DNA from: a virus
Length of the DNA: 38,633 bases
Reading direction: 5' to 3' (one strand)
Virus record (IMG/VR): IMGVR_UViG_3300033150_002781
Location: 1 to 38,633 of that record
A program made the position numbers and the translations under genes. The notes under the pieces were generated by a model. The model saw only the letters and a program-made list of their open reading frames with translations. It was not told where the DNA came from and did not search any database. This document shows positions 30,546 through 37,175 of the stretch, piece after piece. Numbering within the stretch: position 1 is the stretch's first letter; every line of letters starts with the position of its first letter.

Positions 30546-30610
30546 GTTTCAGTAAAGAGCATAAGAAGAAATATGAATCCTTTTTTAAAAAATTGTTAGG
30601 AGTGATTTAA
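30542..30610 (+). CDS. Microprotein
   Basis: Twenty-two residues from a GTG with GCAGGAGG at ideal spacing: a basic helix SKEHKKKYESFFKKLLG. Its TAA overlaps the ATG of the next gene. It may be a real short peptide or a coupling leader. Confidence 0.42.
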   Translation: MSFSKEHKKKYESFFKKLLGVI

Positions 30611-30912
30611 TGTGTGCATTTTATGATGTTCAAAATCAAATAAATAAGTCTTGGAATGATTGGAAATTTAAGAATAAAAGATTAGAGATTTTAAGACAGA
30701 GAAAGAAGAATTTTTGTCCTAAATGTGCTGATGATGGATTCAGAGTTAGAATGGATTATCAAGGAAACAAGAGAGAAAAAATGCAGGTTACTGTTTATGA
30801 TGTTTCTATTTTTGTTTGTCCTCGTTGTGGAAAAGTTAGTAAGCAGTATATGCGAATTGAAGGCAAAGGATATTCTGGCCAGAGTGCTTATAAGAGATAT
30901 GGAGGAGAATAG
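30610..30912 (+). CDS. Zinc-ribbon protein
   Basis: A 100-residue protein behind TTAGGAGTG. A helical basic N-terminus precedes CPKC (about residue 38) and CPRC (about 73), a zinc ribbon with a beta-rich middle (TVYDVSIFVCPRCG). Possible nucleic-acid binder; role unknown. Confidence 0.65.
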   Translation: MCAFYDVQNQINKSWNDWKFKNKRLEILRQRKKNFCPKCADDGFRVRMDYQGNKREKMQVTVYDVSIFVCPRCGKVSKQYMRIEGKGYSGQSAYKRYGGE

Positions 30913-30977
30913 CAACATTTAAATATATTAAATGTCATTATATTATTATAAAATATTTTTTTCGGAGGTTTTAGAAA
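30911..30977 (+). promoter_or_regulatory. Promoter, imperfect palindrome and shared leader
   Basis: GCAACATTTAAATA places TTTAAATA at 30918-30925. ATTAAATGTCATTATAT at 30927-30943 is an imperfect version of the early palindrome, closer to the TATA box than in the other two promoters. The leader before the ATG at 30978 is identical over 21 bases to that at 28406-28426 (starts TTCGGAGGTTTTAG). Confidence 0.6.
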
Positions 30978-31265
30978 ATGGTTGAAAAAAAGATTTTGGA
31001 ACAAGCAGAAAAATTAATTAAGGATGAAGTTGAATTAAGAAAAAATTTGCTTGTTTTAGGAAAACTGCACATGAGCAGACAATTGAATGAGGACTTGTAT
31101 CCTGATTCTATTGAAATAGATTTGGGGGGACCGGGAAATAGAGGCAAATTTTATTTTAATGCTGATAAACCGGAAATCTCTTTAATGCGGCTTGAAAATT
31201 ATTTCAAGATTGTTGCGAAGAGAGATGAATTGGCAAAAGCCAGGCAGGTGAAAAGCGATGAGTAA
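30978..31265 (+). CDS. Hypothetical early protein
   Basis: Ninety-five residues, first gene of the third palindrome-controlled operon. A long N-terminal helix is followed by a beta region (SIEIDLGGPGNRGKFYF) and a C-terminal helix. It overlaps the next gene by 8 bases, implying linked expression. Function unknown. Confidence 0.6.
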   Translation: MVEKKILEQAEKLIKDEVELRKNLLVLGKLHMSRQLNEDLYPDSIEIDLGGPGNRGKFYFNADKPEISLMRLENYFKIVAKRDELAKARQVKSDE

Positions 31266-31734
31266 AATAGATTCTATTGAATTTGTTTCCAAAGGTGACA
31301 AAGAATTTTTTAGAGTTGTTGCAGATGGAAAGAAATACAGTGCATGGCCAGAGAACAAAGAAGGAAGTGCAATTGAGGCTTTTCTGCAATTAAAAAACAA
31401 AGAAATTAAGGATGGGGATTCAGTTAAATTGCATTATGAGGAATCAACTGGAACATATAAAGGCAAGTCAATAGTATACAAGAATTTAACTTCTATTGAA
31501 AAATTATCTGAATCTGAAAAACAAACTGAAAAGCAAGATGAGTCAGTTGGAGAAGGTTCTCAGGAAATGTGGGCTGCAAAAGAGAAAAGAGATTTGAGAG
31601 GCAGATGTCTTTTTTATGCTCTTACATTAAGTGAAATAAATGTCAAAGAAAGAGGAGCAACTAATGAAGAAACAAAACCATCTCAAATAATTGATATGGC
31701 TAAAGAGCTTGAAAACTACATTTATTCAAAATAA
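31258..31734 (+). CDS. Possible OB-fold single-stranded-DNA-binding-like protein
   Basis: A 158-residue protein. The first 80 residues alternate beta strands (EFFRVVADGKKYSAWP, KDGDSVKLHYEES, YKGKSIVYKNLTSIEKL), as in a small OB barrel. A charged linker leads to a C-terminal helix pair (MWAAKEKRDLRGRCLFYAL). This layout resembles viral ssDNA-binding or recombination accessory proteins. The call is tentative, since no decisive motif is present. Confidence 0.42.
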   Translation: MSKIDSIEFVSKGDKEFFRVVADGKKYSAWPENKEGSAIEAFLQLKNKEIKDGDSVKLHYEESTGTYKGKSIVYKNLTSIEKLSESEKQTEKQDESVGEGSQEMWAAKEKRDLRGRCLFYALTLSEINVKERGATNEETKPSQIIDMAKELENYIYSK

Positions 31735-31747
31735 AGGAGGTTAAATT

Positions 31748-31972
31748 ATGCCAAAAAAGTATAGCAGAGAATTTGAAGTAATGAGTGTGCAAGAAATAAG
31801 CAAAGAACTCAGAGAAGAAACAGAGAAGAGATATTCAGCTTTTGCAGTGGACACTACACCGGACTCAAAAGAAAGACTAACAATTCATTCAGATAAAAAG
31901 ATTTCTTTAAGAGCAGGAGATGTTGTCAAAGTCAGTTACACTAAAACGCAGACAAGAATCAATGAGGAGTAG
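31748..31972 (+). CDS. Hypothetical protein
   Basis: Seventy-four residues behind AAAGGAGG. The C-terminal half (RLTIHSDKKISLRAGDVVKVSYTKTQTRI) looks like a small beta barrel (AGDVVKV turn). Its role may relate to the neighbouring OB-like protein, but nothing proves it. Confidence 0.55.
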   Translation: MPKKYSREFEVMSVQEISKELREETEKRYSAFAVDTTPDSKERLTIHSDKKISLRAGDVVKVSYTKTQTRINEE

Positions 31973-31973
31973 A

Positions 31974-32192
31974 ATGCACATTTTTCATATAAACCACCTC
32001 GGGATTGCTGCAAACGGAACAAGGTATTTCAAAGTAAAAAAAAAATATCTTGTTTCTGTTTCAGTTTCCGGTTTTACTTGGTGTGATTGTAAAAATGGAA
32101 TGTTTGCTAAAAGCAGGAATGAATCAGCAGGTTGTAAGCATGGAAGAGAAGTAAGGAGATTAATGAGAGCATTAAATTTATTGGAGGAATAA
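31974..32192 (+). CDS. SWIM zinc-finger-like protein
   Basis: A 72-residue protein. The motif CDCKNGMFAKSRNESAGCKH fits the SWIM signature CxC...CxH; SWIM domains bind DNA or proteins. The start could also be the ATG at 31962. Strands (KVKKKYLVSVSVSGFTW) precede the motif. The next ATG overlaps its stop. Confidence 0.7.
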   Translation: MHIFHINHLGIAANGTRYFKVKKKYLVSVSVSGFTWCDCKNGMFAKSRNESAGCKHGREVRRLMRALNLLEE

Positions 32193-32377
32193 TGATGTCA
32201 AGATTTGATAGAACAACAATTTTCAAGGTCGGGGATAGTTGGATGGTTAGGATTCCAGCTTCTTTGTTTAAAGAGAAAGATTTTCCTTTTAAGAAAGATG
32301 AAAAAGATTTGGTTATGGAAATTGCTAAGTGTAATAAATCTAAAGGATTGTTTATTAGAAAAGTGAAGGAGTTTTAA
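32192..32377 (+). CDS. AbrB/SpoVT-like DNA-binding protein
   Basis: A 61-residue protein behind TTGGAGGAAT. The swapped-hairpin pattern TTIFKVGDSWMVRIPASLF...DLVMEIAK is typical of AbrB-type domains. Such proteins act as transcription regulators or antitoxins; no partner toxin is recognised next to it. It is a candidate regulator of the early promoters. Confidence 0.72.
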   Translation: MMSRFDRTTIFKVGDSWMVRIPASLFKEKDFPFKKDEKDLVMEIAKCNKSKGLFIRKVKEF

Positions 32378-32982
32378 TGGAAAAAGAATTTTTGATTCCT
32401 GTTAGCAAGAAAGCTGTGGAGTATGGCTTTAAGGTCGGAAAGAAAGTTTATTGCGATAAATTGAATTTTCCAGATAAATTTCGTTTAGGAGGATCCAGTG
32501 AACTTCAAGCTGATGTTTCTGGTTTTATTGCTGAGACTGTGGTTGCTGAATTTTTTAAGCAGCCTTTTCCGCAATTGACTAAGCAAAAGAATGATGAATA
32601 TGATTTATTGTTAAAGGATAAAAGAATTGATGTAAAGAAAGTCGGTTATGCCAGGCATTCAAGGAGAGCAAGAATTTTATTGCATAAGAGACAGTTTCAG
32701 AGAAAAAAGAATTTGATTGACATTTTCTTGTTTTGCACTTTTCAAGGAAGTTTTACTCAACAGCAAACTATGGTTATGCACCCGAATAAAATGACTGAGA
32801 AGTTGTCTGTTTATGTTCCTATTGGAGATGAAAATAAATTGTGGTTGATTGGCTGGATTAAGTCAGAGGATGTTGAAAAGAATGCGAAAACTTTTGAGCG
32901 GAAAGATAAGGATGGAAAAGTTTTAAGCGAAAGTTATTGGCTGAAAGAAAAAGATTTAAAGAATGTAAAGGAGTTGATGTGA
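32377..32982 (+). CDS. Candidate PD-(D/E)XK nuclease
   Basis: A 201-residue protein whose ATG overlaps the previous stop. E53 (FIAETVVAEFF), D76 (YDLLLKD) and D85-x-K87 (RIDVKKVGY) follow the order and spacing of a PD-(D/E)XK catalytic core. Beta strands after it are consistent with the fold. It could be a resolvase, a host-DNA nuclease or a modification-dependent enzyme. The identity of the family is unknown. Confidence 0.6.
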   Translation: MEKEFLIPVSKKAVEYGFKVGKKVYCDKLNFPDKFRLGGSSELQADVSGFIAETVVAEFFKQPFPQLTKQKNDEYDLLLKDKRIDVKKVGYARHSRRARILLHKRQFQRKKNLIDIFLFCTFQGSFTQQQTMVMHPNKMTEKLSVYVPIGDENKLWLIGWIKSEDVEKNAKTFERKDKDGKVLSESYWLKEKDLKNVKELM

Positions 32983-33557
32983 TGGACCGTAATGCGTATA
33001 TGCGTGAATGGTCAAGACAGCATCCTGAAAATAGAAGGAAAGCTCAAAGAAAATATTATGAAACTAATAGAGAAAAACTTTTAGCTGAAAAGAAAAAGTA
33101 TAATGAGAAATATAAACAAAAGCCAGATGTTAAAAAGAGAATAAAGAAATATAATGAAGTTCATGGAAAGAAAAGATGGATTAAAGAATCAGAGAAACTT
33201 AAAAGACAACATAAAAAATATTATGAAGAAAATAAAGAGAAAGTGCTTAATTCAGTTTCTTCTTACAGAAAAACTTTCAAAGGAAAATTTGTTCATAATA
33301 AAAGCAATGTTAAAAGAAGAATTAAATTGCTTAATGCTAAAGTTATTGGTTCTCATACTGCTGAAGAATGGAAACAAAAATTGAAAGAATCTGAAGGATA
33401 TTGTTTTATTTGCGATAAATATTTTGGAATTGAAAATTTAACTAAAGACCACATTATTCCTTTGTCACATCCTACTGGTTCTTCTGATAATATTAAAAAT
33501 ATTCAAGCTGTTTGTAAAAAATGTAATTCTTCTAAAGGAGGTTTTAGGAATGTGTAA
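32982..33557 (+). CDS. HNH endonuclease with lysine-rich helical N-terminus
   Basis: A 191-residue protein from ATG 32982 with AAAGGAG upstream. The C-terminal HNH domain shows CFIC (141-144), the DHIIP core (156-160), a Asn near 170 and CKKCN (178-182). The N-terminal 110 residues contain repeated basic Y/N/EK units (KYYETNREKLLAEKKKYNEKY), seen in free-standing phage HNH enzymes and likely DNA-binding. It may be a homing nuclease or aid packaging. Confidence 0.85.
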   Translation: MDRNAYMREWSRQHPENRRKAQRKYYETNREKLLAEKKKYNEKYKQKPDVKKRIKKYNEVHGKKRWIKESEKLKRQHKKYYEENKEKVLNSVSSYRKTFKGKFVHNKSNVKRRIKLLNAKVIGSHTAEEWKQKLKESEGYCFICDKYFGIENLTKDHIIPLSHPTGSSDNIKNIQAVCKKCNSSKGGFRNV

Positions 33558-33645
33558 AAGAAATTTACCGGGATTATTTCAAGTTCCGGATAAGAAATGG
33601 TTGAAGAAAAAAAGAAAGGAGGCAGGTTTGCATGACAACAAATGA
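33550..33645 (+). CDS. Microprotein
   Basis: Thirty-one residues with AAAGGAGGTTTTAGG before the ATG and overlaps on both sides. Sequence pattern: NLPGLFQVPDKKWLKKKRK. It is supported by the strong ribosome site, but it could be incidental to the HNH gene end. Confidence 0.45.
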   Translation: MCKRNLPGLFQVPDKKWLKKKRKEAGLHDNK

Positions 33646-33892
33646 AGAAAGATTGAATATTATCCAGTCAGAAATTTGGGCAATTCAAAAGAATGCAATT
33701 GATAATGAACAAAGATGTAGAAAAGTATTAGTTAGAATAAAAAATTTAAAAAAAATGCTTCTTCCTGATGAAAGAAGAATAAAAGCTTTGGAAAGAAAAT
33801 GGAAAATTTATAAAAAAGCAAATAAAATTCCAGATTATTTGATTAAAGGATGGGCACCGCCAGAAGGAACTAAAAAAATTAAGGAGGAATAA
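33632..33892 (+). CDS. Coiled-coil hypothetical protein
   Basis: Eighty-six residues behind AAAGGAGG. Two long charged helices (SEIWAIQKNAIDNEQRCRKVLVR and PDERRIKALERKWKIYKKAN, in parts) suggest a helical hairpin. Function unknown. The next gene follows after two bases. Confidence 0.58.
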   Translation: MTTNEERLNIIQSEIWAIQKNAIDNEQRCRKVLVRIKNLKKMLLPDERRIKALERKWKIYKKANKIPDYLIKGWAPPEGTKKIKEE

Positions 33893-33894
33893 AA

Positions 33895-34212
33895 ATGTTT
33901 GAATCAGAATGGTATAAAATAAATGTTAAGAGAAAACCGGTTATTGATTTAGGAGATGATTTGAATTGTATTTATGATTGGTTAAAATATGATGGCTCGG
34001 ATTTTAGAGGAAAATTTGAAAAACCTGTTTTTCATCTTGCTGCTGATGATTCTGATACAGAAATTGACCTTAATATTTTAGATGATGTTTCTGGTTATGC
34101 TCCTTGGATTACTTTTAATTTCAGAAGCATTGCTTCATTAAAAAAATTCATTAAACAACTTGATGAATCTGTTGTTGCTTTTGAAAAGCAAATTGAGGAA
34201 TACAATGAATGA
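33895..34212 (+). CDS. Hypothetical protein
   Basis: A 105-residue protein behind AAGGAGG. Mixed alpha/beta: acidic early region (DLGDDLNCIYDWLKYDGSD), strands (FHLAADDSDTEIDLNIL, PWITFNFRSI), and a C-terminal helix. No family recognised. Confidence 0.58.
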   Translation: MFESEWYKINVKRKPVIDLGDDLNCIYDWLKYDGSDFRGKFEKPVFHLAADDSDTEIDLNILDDVSGYAPWITFNFRSIASLKKFIKQLDESVVAFEKQIEEYNE

Positions 34213-34663
34213 TTCAAGGATTTTGCCTTTCTGTCATAAAAATGGAATAAAGCTTCAGTTGAATTGGAGGAGCCACTGCAATAAAATTGCTTTCCATAAT
34301 AAGAATGAATCCAGATTGCATTTCATGTATAAAGCCATAGTTGGTTTTGAGTTAATGAAAGCAGGCCAGACTGTTTTTTCTGAATTTGAATTTCGTTACG
34401 GAGGACAGTTTGGGCATAAGCCTAATAGAATGAAGTTTCCGGTATGTGATTTATTTTGGTTAGATGAGTTGATTGTCATTGAGTTTGAATCTAATTTAAC
34501 TGAAGCAAATAGGCAATTGAAATCAAAACAATTTAGAGAAATGAATTGCTTTGTTTTTGACATCAAAAAAACGTCTTTTAATGAAATTTATGAGAAAATC
34601 GGGCTTCAGAAACTAAAAGAGAAGAGTCCTACGCTTAAATTGATGGAAGAAGGCTTAGATTAG
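34205..34663 (+). CDS. Possible PD-(D/E)XK-like protein
   Basis: A 152-residue protein from ATG 34205, preceded by GAGGAAT. D82 (FPVCDLFWLD) and E93-F-E95 (IVIEFESN), followed by a QLKSKQF helix and FVFDIKK, give an order like the nuclease fold. A Glu stands where Lys is usual. An N-terminal CH-CN cluster (FCHKNG, SHCNK) could bind zinc. It is only a tentative nuclease; the family was not recognised. Confidence 0.45.
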   Translation: MNDSRILPFCHKNGIKLQLNWRSHCNKIAFHNKNESRLHFMYKAIVGFELMKAGQTVFSEFEFRYGGQFGHKPNRMKFPVCDLFWLDELIVIEFESNLTEANRQLKSKQFREMNCFVFDIKKTSFNEIYEKIGLQKLKEKSPTLKLMEEGLD

Positions 34664-34730
34664 CTTTATTTTGTTTTTTCATTTTGGGGGATAGTTAGTT
34701 TTATATATTAGTTCAGTGCTTTATTTTGTC
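34664..34730 (+). promoter_or_regulatory. T-rich terminator and leaderless promoter
   Basis: TTTATTTTGTTTTTTCATTTT at about 34667-34687 is the T-run type of archaeal terminator. TTTATATA at 34700-34707 then lies 27 bases before the ATG at 34731, with no ribosome site. It marks a switch from the early block to the fibre operon. Confidence 0.62.
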
Positions 34731-35048
34731 ATGGCTATAATTAAGAAAGGAGATTACGGGCAAGATCTGGAATTCACTGTATATGAGTCAGACGGAACAA
34801 CTGTTGTGGATTTAACTGATTCAACAATTTTATTCAAGATGGCGAGACATAAAGCTACTGCGAATAAAATTGAGTCAGCATGTGATTTAGTGGTTGCGGC
34901 AAGCGGAACATGCAAGTATACTGTTCAGTTGGGCGACACTGATACAGCAGGAGTTTATCGTGCAGAATTGCAGATTACCTGGAGTGCTCCGGCAAAAGTT
35001 TTGACAGCAACTGTTGAAACAATAAAAATTATAGCGGACTTACCATAA
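34731..35048 (+). CDS. BppU-like baseplate/fibre N-terminal protein
   Basis: A 105-residue protein from ATG 34731; GTG 34716 would lie before the predicted transcript start. The pattern KKGDYGQDLEFTVYESDGT, VVDLTDSTILFKMARH, CKYTVQLGDTDTAGVYRAEL matches the Ig-like N-terminal domain of the baseplate upper protein family (BppU, DUF2479), which anchors receptor-binding proteins. It is short, with the domain alone. Confidence 0.75.
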   Translation: MAIIKKGDYGQDLEFTVYESDGTTVVDLTDSTILFKMARHKATANKIESACDLVVAASGTCKYTVQLGDTDTAGVYRAELQITWSAPAKVLTATVETIKIIADLP

Positions 35049-35061
35049 GGAGGAATTTAAT

Positions 35062-35631
35062 ATGGCTGCAGTATTTAGTGTGTATTTGGATTTTGGAGGT
35101 TCAGACAATTCTCCGGGAACAAGCACAGATATAGATGCTTTAGGACCTCCAGCTTTGAGGTTCAAACAAGCAGATAATGCTACAATTGATTCAAATAATC
35201 CTATGCCTATTCCTGGTGCAGGAAGCGAATATAGTAGATGGAAGCAGATTTACTTGTACTGTGATACCGCGCCAAGCACTCAGGTTGATAACGTGCAATT
35301 TTATACAGATGGTGGAGGCTTTGGAACAGGAATAACAACTAATGCAGGAGATGAGTTTCCAGTTCATAATTCTGGAGCAACAACAGGTTATGATGTTTCT
35401 GATGCAAACGAAATAATGACTAATCATACAGACATTACAGGAGTGACTGATGCTTTTTCTTTTACTTCAGGAAGCACTTTGTCAGGCCCAAGCATTTCAG
35501 AAGCAGGAAACATAATTGATGCAATTGGCGAAACAACTAATTATCTTGTTTTGCAGATGGTTGTTGGAACTACAGCGAGTCCTGGAAATTTAACTGACGA
35601 AACATTCACTTTTCAATACGATGAAATTTAA
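35062..35631 (+). CDS. Beta-rich virion protein
   Basis: A 189-residue protein behind AAGGAGG. It contains VYLDFGGSDNSPGTSTDID, LRFKQADNATIDSNNPMPIP, then a jelly-roll-like set of strands ending ETFTFQYDEI. I recall this pattern from tail-region proteins of uncultured tailed viruses. A fibre or tail-tip part is likely. Confidence 0.65.
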   Translation: MAAVFSVYLDFGGSDNSPGTSTDIDALGPPALRFKQADNATIDSNNPMPIPGAGSEYSRWKQIYLYCDTAPSTQVDNVQFYTDGGGFGTGITTNAGDEFPVHNSGATTGYDVSDANEIMTNHTDITGVTDAFSFTSGSTLSGPSISEAGNIIDAIGETTNYLVLQMVVGTTASPGNLTDETFTFQYDEI

Positions 35632-35643
35632 GGAGGAATTTTG

Positions 35644-36060
35644 ATGAGAGAAAAAGGAGAAAGTTTTTGTGATTTTGAACATGATGAAAAAACAATTGCT
35701 TTAACAAAGTGTTGTATGTGTGGCAGAGATGTTTGTAAAGAGCATGCAACTTCTGTTATGAAAACAGCGAATGAAGTTGAAATCAGATTGTTTAAAGAAA
35801 AAAAAGACGGAGAACAAATTAAGGTTCCAAGAAAAATTAATATAAGAAAATCTTTAGGTTGGAAATGTAAAGAGTGTATTACTGACGTGGATATTTCAAG
35901 AGAAAAATGGCTTAAAGAAAATCCTTTGTTTGAAAAAATAAAGGAAGAAATAACTGAAGAAGAGTTAAAGGATTATGGACTTTATGTTCAGAATGTAAAG
36001 AAAACAAATGTTTCTTTGGTTGATTTAAAAAATTGGGCTGAAGAATTCAAGAAAAAATAA
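35644..36060 (+). CDS. Zinc-finger protein
   Basis: A 138-residue protein from ATG 35644 with AAGGAGG upstream. A cluster CDFEHD, CCMCGRDVCKEHA and CKEC suggests one or two zinc sites, resembling a B-box or ZPR-like arrangement. The C-terminal half is helical and charged. It sits among virion genes but looks like a binding or regulatory protein. Confidence 0.58.
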   Translation: MREKGESFCDFEHDEKTIALTKCCMCGRDVCKEHATSVMKTANEVEIRLFKEKKDGEQIKVPRKINIRKSLGWKCKECITDVDISREKWLKENPLFEKIKEEITEEELKDYGLYVQNVKKTNVSLVDLKNWAEEFKKK

Positions 36061-36082
36061 TTAAAACTCAGGAGGTGTTTGC

Positions 36083-36475
36083 GTGTCCAATACAATGGAG
36101 CGAGCACGAAGTAATAGAAAAAAGTGTAGTTTAACTTTGAAAACAAGCGAAAAATTCAAGAGTTGGCTTGCAGGAATGATTGATGGTGAAGGCAATTTTT
36201 ATGCAAGAGATAAAAACAGAATTTCTCCACAAATAAGAATTTGTTTAGTTGATAGAGATAAATTTGTTTTAGATTATATTGCTTCAAATATTGGAGGCAC
36301 TGTTTATTACATAAAACCTCAAAAGAGTTGGAAACCTAATTGGAACGCTCAGTATGGATGGCGTTTGAGAACTTTTTATGATTGTTTAAAGTTTACTGAA
36401 TGGATTTTGCCTGATTTAATTTTGAAGAAAGAAACTGCTCAAAAATTTTTAGAACTTTTAAGGAGGAGAAAGTGA
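36083..36475 (+). CDS. Single-motif LAGLIDADG homing endonuclease
   Basis: A 130-residue protein from GTG 36083 with CAGGAGGTG at good spacing. LAGMIDGEG at residues 29-37 is the LAGLIDADG helix with its acidic catalytic residue. Family strands follow (PQIRICLVDRDKF, YGWRLRTFYD). One motif per chain means it should act as a homodimer. It is free-standing, not within an intron, between a zinc-finger and a hypothetical gene. Confidence 0.82.
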   Translation: MSNTMERARSNRKKCSLTLKTSEKFKSWLAGMIDGEGNFYARDKNRISPQIRICLVDRDKFVLDYIASNIGGTVYYIKPQKSWKPNWNAQYGWRLRTFYDCLKFTEWILPDLILKKETAQKFLELLRRRK

Positions 36476-36921
36476 TGCATTCTGAAATTTATTGGAAAGC
36501 TATTTATAGAGACGGAACTGTTTTTCCGCAGTTTAATGAGGATGGTTCTGAAAATAAGTATCCGGATATTAACAGAAAGGAATTAGAATTTTTTGAGTTA
36601 AGAATGTCGGATGGAGATTCTGACAGGTTGTTGTTTAAACTTCATTTAGAGCCTGGAAGAAAACTGATTGTTAGAAGAAGAACAACTGGAAATATTATTT
36701 TAAGCAAAGCTGTTGGAGTAGGAAATGGAATTTTGCAGGCTCCGTTGAAAACTCGTAATGTTGTTTGGATGGTTGGCTGGCAATGGAATGCTAATGGAAG
36801 AAACGTGCAGGATATTGCGTGGGTTTTTGAGGATGGGCATGTTGAATTAACAGGCCAGTTTAAGGCAAGTCCTTTTAATGTGCCTGATAGTTTTTTGGAA
36901 TGTGAAAAGGAGGAATTGTAA
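36475..36921 (+). CDS. Hypothetical beta-rich protein
   Basis: A 148-residue protein from ATG 36475 overlapping the previous stop (TGATG), with AGGAGGAG before. It is rich in W and strands (LLFKLHLEPGRKLIVRRR, VVWMVGWQWNANGRNVQDIAWVFEDG). No family recognised. It shares the operon of the fibre genes. Confidence 0.6.
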   Translation: MHSEIYWKAIYRDGTVFPQFNEDGSENKYPDINRKELEFFELRMSDGDSDRLLFKLHLEPGRKLIVRRRTTGNIILSKAVGVGNGILQAPLKTRNVVWMVGWQWNANGRNVQDIAWVFEDGHVELTGQFKASPFNVPDSFLECEKEEL

Positions 36922-37151
36922 TGGTTGAATTACATGAAATAAAAAAAGAAAATGGAAAATTTAGAATAAATTATAAGAGGACAGTGAAAGATATTGCAGA
37001 CAATGATGTTATTGTTCCTGCTGCAAGTTATTTGAAATCAAAAGAAGAATTATTGCAGGAAATTACTCATTGGGAAAGCCAGAAACAAAACGCAGAATAC
37101 TATATTGCTAAATTAAAAGAAGAGCTAAAGGAAGTAGAAAAAATAGAATAA
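36921..37151 (+). CDS. Small protein with C-terminal coiled coil
   Basis: Seventy-six residues; its ATG overlaps the previous TAA, with AAGGAGG before. An N-terminal strand pair (LHEIKKENGKFRINYK) is followed by a coiled-coil helix (LLQEITHWESQKQNAEYYIA). Its location directly before the large fibre suggests a fibre chaperone, but this is only positional. Confidence 0.58.
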   Translation: MVELHEIKKENGKFRINYKRTVKDIADNDVIVPAASYLKSKEELLQEITHWESQKQNAEYYIAKLKEELKEVEKIE

Positions 37152-37175
37152 TTTTTTTTTGGAGATTGAATTAAA

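Noticed and set aside
36083-36475. Intron or intein around the LAGLIDADG enzyme
   Set aside because: Flanking genes are complete and overlap it through start/stop codons, so it is free-standing.
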